64,000 nucleotides of DNA from an uncultured Alphaproteobacteria bacterium (lineage in GTDB: Bacteria > Pseudomonadota > Alphaproteobacteria > UBA6615). The stretch lies in the NCBI GenBank assembly GCA_943787445.1, contig CALSML010000021.1:1-64000 (forward strand). The letters are read 5' to 3'. The notes below the pieces were generated by a model. It was given only the letters and a program-made list of their open reading frames with translations. It ran no database searches and had not been told where the DNA came from. Of the stretch, positions 62,522 through 64,000 are shown one piece after another; position 1 is the first letter of the stretch; each line of letters opens with the position of its first letter. A program made the position numbers and the translations under genes.

Positions 62522-64000
62522 GCATTCCGGTGCGCCGCTGGTGCTGGCTGCCCCGGAAGGTGGCGCCACCCGCTTGTCCGCCGTCACCCTGACCGCGCGC
62601 AAAGCCGGGCTATTCCCGGGCCAGACACTGGCCGATGCCCGCGCGCTGTCACCCGAACTCGCGGTCCATGACCACGACCCCGGGGGCGATGCTGCGGCAT
62701 TGGACGCGCTGGCCGACTGGTGCCGACGATACACCCCCTGGGCTGCGCCTTCGGGGCTGGAATCCGGTGGTGCGGCCGGGCTGTGGCTGGATATCTCCGG
62801 CTGTGCGCATCTTTTTGGAGGTGAAGTCGCGATGCTCGACGATCTAACCGGGCGGCTTGCGCGCGTTGGCTACACGGTCCGCGCCGGGCTGGCCGACACC
62901 ACGGGGGCCGCGTGGGCCGCCGCACGCTTCGGACGCCCGGCCCAGGCTGTCACCATCATCATGGCGGAAGGCAAACACCCCGAAACTCTCGCGCACCTGC
63001 CAATTGCCGCGCTACGACTGCCCCCTGAAACGCTCGACGGCCTCGACCGGCTGGGCCTGCGCAACATTGCCGATCTGGCAGCCCTGCCCCGCGCTGGACT
63101 GGCACGACGCTTCGGGGAATTGCCCGCGCGGCGGCTCGATCAGGCTTTCGGGCAGATCGATGAGCCGATTTCCCCGCGTGCGCCGGCCCCGGTCTGGCGG
63201 CTGCGCACCGCCTTTCCCGAAGCGCTGGGCCGCGAAGAGGATATTGCGGCAGCCGTCCGCAATCTGGCCGAAGCCCTGTGCAACCGTCTGGCCCGCGCCG
63301 AACATGGCGCACGACGGCTCGAACTCTGCCTGTACCGGGTCGCCGGGCGGGTCGACACGATTGAAGCGGGCACCAGCCGGGCCAGCCGCGACCCGGACCA
63401 CCTGATGCGCCTGCTCAAGGAACAGCTCGACCGCCTGCCCGAGCCGCCCACAAGCGCCCCCGACCCGCTCAGTGCCGCTGCCGAAGCCATGGTTGAAACC
63501 CTGACACTGGCGGCGATCGGCACCGAACCGCTGCACATGACCCAAACCGGTATCACGACCGGCCTCCCAAACGACACGGAGCGCGACCCTGATGCGCTGG
63601 AACAGCTGGTGGATCGCCTGTCGGGGCGTCTGGGGGCCAACAATGTCCGGCGCTTCAGCGCGCGGGAGAGCTATTTGCCCGAACGGGTACAGACCAGTAC
63701 GCCGGCACTGGCCGATAAGCAGCCAAAAACCGCTGCGAACACGCCCTCTGATAGCCCCTGGAAACCCGCATTGCCACGCCCGCCACGGCTGTTGACCCGC
63801 CCCGAGCTGGTCGAGGCCGTGGCCCCCGTGCCCGACGACCCGCCGGTGATGTTCCGCTGGCACGGACATCTGCACCGGATCACCCGCGCCGAAGGCCCGG
63901 AACGGATTGCCCCGGAATGGTGGCGCACGCCGGACGCCGCGGCCGGCAACACCATTCTGGATGATGATACCCGCGACTATTACCGGGTCGAGGATGAAGA
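62373..64000 (+). CDS. imuB: ImuB, Y-family polymerase-like mutagenesis protein (partial)
   Basis: Open from ATG 62373 (MTDTTLIPGVTPASRRVVSL) through the right edge without a stop, at least 542 residues. ImuB is a catalytically inactive Y-family polymerase relative that links ImuA and DnaE2 to the sliding clamp. The N-terminal palm reads VVSLWFPRFATDR, where active Y polymerases have an acidic D-D-F motif. Family hallmarks are ESGGAAGLWLDISGCAHLFG, TVRAGLADTTGAAWAAARFG, LGLRNIADLAALPRAGLARR and VWRLRTAFPEAL. The C-terminal half carries DPPVMFRWHGHLHRITRAEG. The clamp-binding motif and dnaE2 would lie beyond the window. Confidence 0.9.
   Translation, partial: MTDTTLIPGVTPASRRVVSLWFPRFATDRCRRKLRARPFRTQTGKPAPTEHSGAPLVLAAPEGGATRLSAVTLTARKAGLFPGQTLADARALSPELAVHDHDPGGDAAALDALADWCRRYTPWAAPSGLESGGAAGLWLDISGCAHLFGGEVAMLDDLTGRLARVGYTVRAGLADTTGAAWAAARFGRPAQAVTIIMAEGKHPETLAHLPIAALRLPPETLDGLDRLGLRNIADLAALPRAGLARRFGELPARRLDQAFGQIDEPISPRAPAPVWRLRTAFPEALGREEDIAAAVRNLAEALCNRLARAEHGARRLELCLYRVAGRVDTIEAGTSRASRDPDHLMRLLKEQLDRLPEPPTSAPDPLSAAAEAMVETLTLAAIGTEPLHMTQTGITTGLPNDTERDPDALEQLVDRLSGRLGANNVRRFSARESYLPERVQTSTPALADKQPKTAANTPSDSPWKPALPRPPRLLTRPELVEAVAPVPDDPPVMFRWHGHLHRITRAEGPERIAPEWWRTPDAAAGNTILDDDTRDYYRVEDE

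Overview
This window looks like a chromosomal contig from an alphaproteobacterium. The evidence is the high GC content, the gyrA-coaD-cyclophilin, recG-sdhE-mfd and rlpA-dacC-tmk-holB-metG-tatD-MBL gene orders, and the direct-repeat GAAC-N7-GAAC LexA-type box in front of imuA. A Rhodospirillales-like lineage is my guess from gene order; no rRNA is present to test it.

Layout. 1-9.3 kb: uvrA (runs off the left edge) divergent from ssb, then a broken VOC-like gene, gyrA, coaD, a cyclophilin, tRNA-Lys, an rsmJ-like gene, and a scrambled stretch with fragments of a BKACE enzyme and a universal stress protein. Many single-base frameshifts break even essential genes here, so sequence error is the simplest explanation. 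9.3-21 kb: an RhlE-type helicase, MFS and small envelope proteins, a hydrolase, a universal stress protein, two tandem tRNA-Leu genes, and psd-pssA for phosphatidylethanolamine synthesis, followed by DUF2062 and DUF502 proteins. 21-34 kb: recG, sdhE and mfd, a FrnE-like protein, a NIPSNAP protein, an arsenate reductase/aquaglyceroporin pair, a Bax-like glucosaminidase, a YciI protein, an AsmA-like protein with an in-frame TAG, and recQ.

34-41.4 kb: a broken MFS gene and decayed response-regulator and IS3 remnants lead into a small, AT-richer integrative element of about 5.3 kb (35762-41088). Its ends are 13-bp copies of a tRNA-Ser(UGA) anticodon stem-loop. It carries a tyrosine integrase at its right end, a serine recombinase, small unknown genes including a ribbon-helix-helix protein, and a Sel1-repeat protein apparently joined to a C-terminal membrane domain. 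It also carries a complete tRNA-Ser(UGA) with about 250 bp of its upstream flank. Joining the host sides of the two ends rebuilds a perfect anticodon stem, so the element seems to have split the host tRNA gene and to supply a whole replacement.

41.4-50 kb: catabolic genes (two luciferase-like flavin monooxygenases, a formamidase-family enzyme, an SDR, an amidohydrolase and a persulfide dioxygenase-rhodanese fusion) with PilZ, GNAT and DUF5671 genes. 50-59 kb: a cell-wall and housekeeping run (lytic transglycosylase, RlpA, D,D-carboxypeptidase, tmk, holB, metG, tatD, PhnP-like MBL). 59-64 kb: small membrane and truncated genes, an SDR, a TadG remnant next to a palindromic repeat, and an SOS-controlled imuA-imuB mutagenesis cassette that runs off the right edge.
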